This document shows, in pieces, positions 6,098 through 6,763 of a DNA stretch of 6,763 nucleotides (position 1 is its first letter; the number at the start of each line of letters is the position of its first letter). The translations under genes were made by a program, and so were the position numbers. Source of the stretch: Flavobacteriales bacterium UBA4660 (GTDB taxonomy: Bacteria > Bacteroidota > Bacteroidia > Flavobacteriales_D > Sanyastnellaceae); contig DHLU01000037.1 in assembly GCA_002405435.1 (NCBI GenBank), positions 1,932 through 8,694 on the forward strand. The letters run 5' to 3'. Below the pieces are notes generated by a model. That model saw only the letters and a list, made by a program, of their open reading frames with translations, had not been told where the DNA came from and ran no database searches.

Positions 6098-6579
6098 CAG
6101 CGTTGCTCAGGTGGCTTGCGGAGTACAAGCCCTACTTCCATGGCATAGTGCACTGTATCTACCGGCATGATGTGCGCCACCGAATAGATGTATGTGCCCA
6201 GCACCGGAAATTTCTTTTCACGGTCAACCGGTACCGTGAGGTCCATGATGTCGTAAGCAGGCTCGCCCAGTGGCTCGCCGTCCTCACCGCGAACGGCAAA
6301 ATCAAGGTCCCGGATAATGACCTGTCCCTCGGGATCGGTTTCTTTGATTCTCACCACCATGTTGGAGTAGGGAAAACCCGTTCCGTAGCGGAATGCCAGG
6401 TCTAACCGGTATGGGTGGGAATTGTCGATGATGTCTATGGTGAAGGTTCTGCTGTCTGCTTTGTTCCACTGAAGATCAGGTGAGAGTTCCTGGTGCGCTT
6501 CAAACACCACATCGGCGGGTGCACAAGAGACTTGTAGCAAGGACAAGCATACACATACAGGCAACAGGTAAGGTTTCAT
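6097..6579 (-). CDS. gldH: Gliding motility lipoprotein GldH
   Basis: GldH is a lipoprotein required for gliding in Flavobacterium johnsoniae, where it belongs to the set of gld genes linked to the type IX secretion and motility machinery; its exact biochemical role is not established. The 160 residues begin with a lipoprotein signal peptide, MKPYLLPVCVCLSLLQVSC, acylated at Cys19 (Gln at -3 is a relaxed lipobox). The mature part has the family pattern: VVFEAHQEL, LQWNKADSRTFTIDI, NSHPYRLDLAFRYGTGFPYSN, an acidic AVRGEDGEPLGEP turn, FPVLGTYIYSVAHIM and a final MEVGLVLRK. It fits with the two predicted T9SS cargo proteins in the window. The gene lies 48 bases after the stop of a probable lytic transglycosylase gene and is probably co-transcribed with it. 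No Shine-Dalgarno sequence is visible. Confidence 0.82.
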   Translation of the reverse strand: MKPYLLPVCVCLSLLQVSCAPADVVFEAHQELSPDLQWNKADSRTFTIDIIDNSHPYRLDLAFRYGTGFPYSNMVVRIKETDPEGQVIIRDLDFAVRGEDGEPLGEPAYDIMDLTVPVDREKKFPVLGTYIYSVAHIMPVDTVHYAMEVGLVLRKPPEQR

Positions 6580-6627
6580 AAGCTGTCTATCGGGCCGCTT
6601 TGCACGGAATCGGCGTTACGGGGGTGT

Positions 6628-6763
6628 TTATTGCTCCTGACCTGCCGGAAGAAGCAGTTCGTAGGTTTTCCCTGCCTTGTTTCTGAGGCTTGGCTCGCGC
6701 AGCCAGGGATTATATAGTTTCAACTCTTTGTAGGTAACACCCTGCATGGCTGCAAACCCGGCG
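6628..6763 (-). CDS. C-terminal end of a probable lytic murein transglycosylase, 5' part outside the window
   Basis: The minus strand is open from the window edge to TAA at 6630-6628, giving 44 residues that end in GKTYELLLPAGQEQ. The stretch TYKELKLYNPWLREPSL followed by GKTYELLLP resembles the C-terminal region of Bacteroidota lytic transglycosylases (SLT/MltD type), in which a short segment after the catalytic domain carries an NPWLR motif. Such enzymes cleave peptidoglycan between MurNAc and GlcNAc in the periplasm. The catalytic glutamate lies outside the window, so the call rests on this tail alone. The stop is 48 bases upstream of gldH on the same strand, suggesting an operon. Confidence 0.55.
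   Translation of the reverse strand, partial: AGFAAMQGVTYKELKLYNPWLREPSLRNKAGKTYELLLPAGQEQ

Noticed and set aside
6067..6405. 112-codon plus-strand frame overlapping the end of the 118-residue gene
   Set aside because: It is antisense to gldH, which has a lipoprotein signal and family pattern. It is His/Arg-rich without a domain.
1..6763. Search by eye for CRISPR arrays, insertion sequences, tRNA or defence genes
   Set aside because: No spaced direct repeats, transposase motifs, terminal inverted repeats or tRNA T-arm signature were seen. The genes are housekeeping or envelope type.

Overview
This window looks like an ordinary chromosomal stretch from a member of the Bacteroidota, probably a Flavobacteriales- or Cytophagales-like marine or freshwater bacterium that has a type IX secretion system (T9SS). 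The evidence is two secreted proteins ending in a type A T9SS sorting domain, a GldH-type gliding lipoprotein, promoters of the Bacteroidota form (TTG-N19-TAnnTTTG) and starts without a clear Shine-Dalgarno sequence. No mobile element, CRISPR array, tRNA or rRNA was found.

Left part (1-3145). A 5'-truncated VCBS/FG-GAP repeat protein (+ strand, to 2024) faces a lamin-tail-domain protein (- strand, 2875 to 2108). Both are predicted T9SS cargo. Between their stops lies an intrinsic terminator that serves the minus-strand gene. The 270 bases from 2876 to 3145 hold no convincing gene. They carry a probable promoter at each end, one for each divergent gene, and a GC-rich middle I cannot identify.

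Middle part (3146-5636). A DUF4920-type lipoprotein with a histidine-rich tail is followed 50 bases later by rfbA (glucose-1-phosphate thymidylyltransferase). rfbA overlaps by ATGA a trans-polyprenyl diphosphate synthase whose chain-length-determining residues suggest a medium-chain product (C20 or C15). rfbA makes dTDP-glucose for surface polysaccharide and the synthase supplies isoprenoid precursor. The other dTDP-rhamnose genes are not in this window.

Right part (5637-6763). An unrecognised 118-residue, probably helical protein with its own -7 promoter element runs convergently into gldH (- strand), with a 14-base perfect palindrome between them. Upstream of gldH on the minus strand is the C-terminal end of what resembles a Bacteroidota lytic murein transglycosylase, probably in the same operon.

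I found no evidence for a new multi-gene system. The points most worth a second look are the near-regular 65-residue register of the repeat protein, the His-rich tail that runs into a calcium-loop-like motif, the shared promoter box, a possible leaderless rfbA start, and the unknown 118-residue protein.
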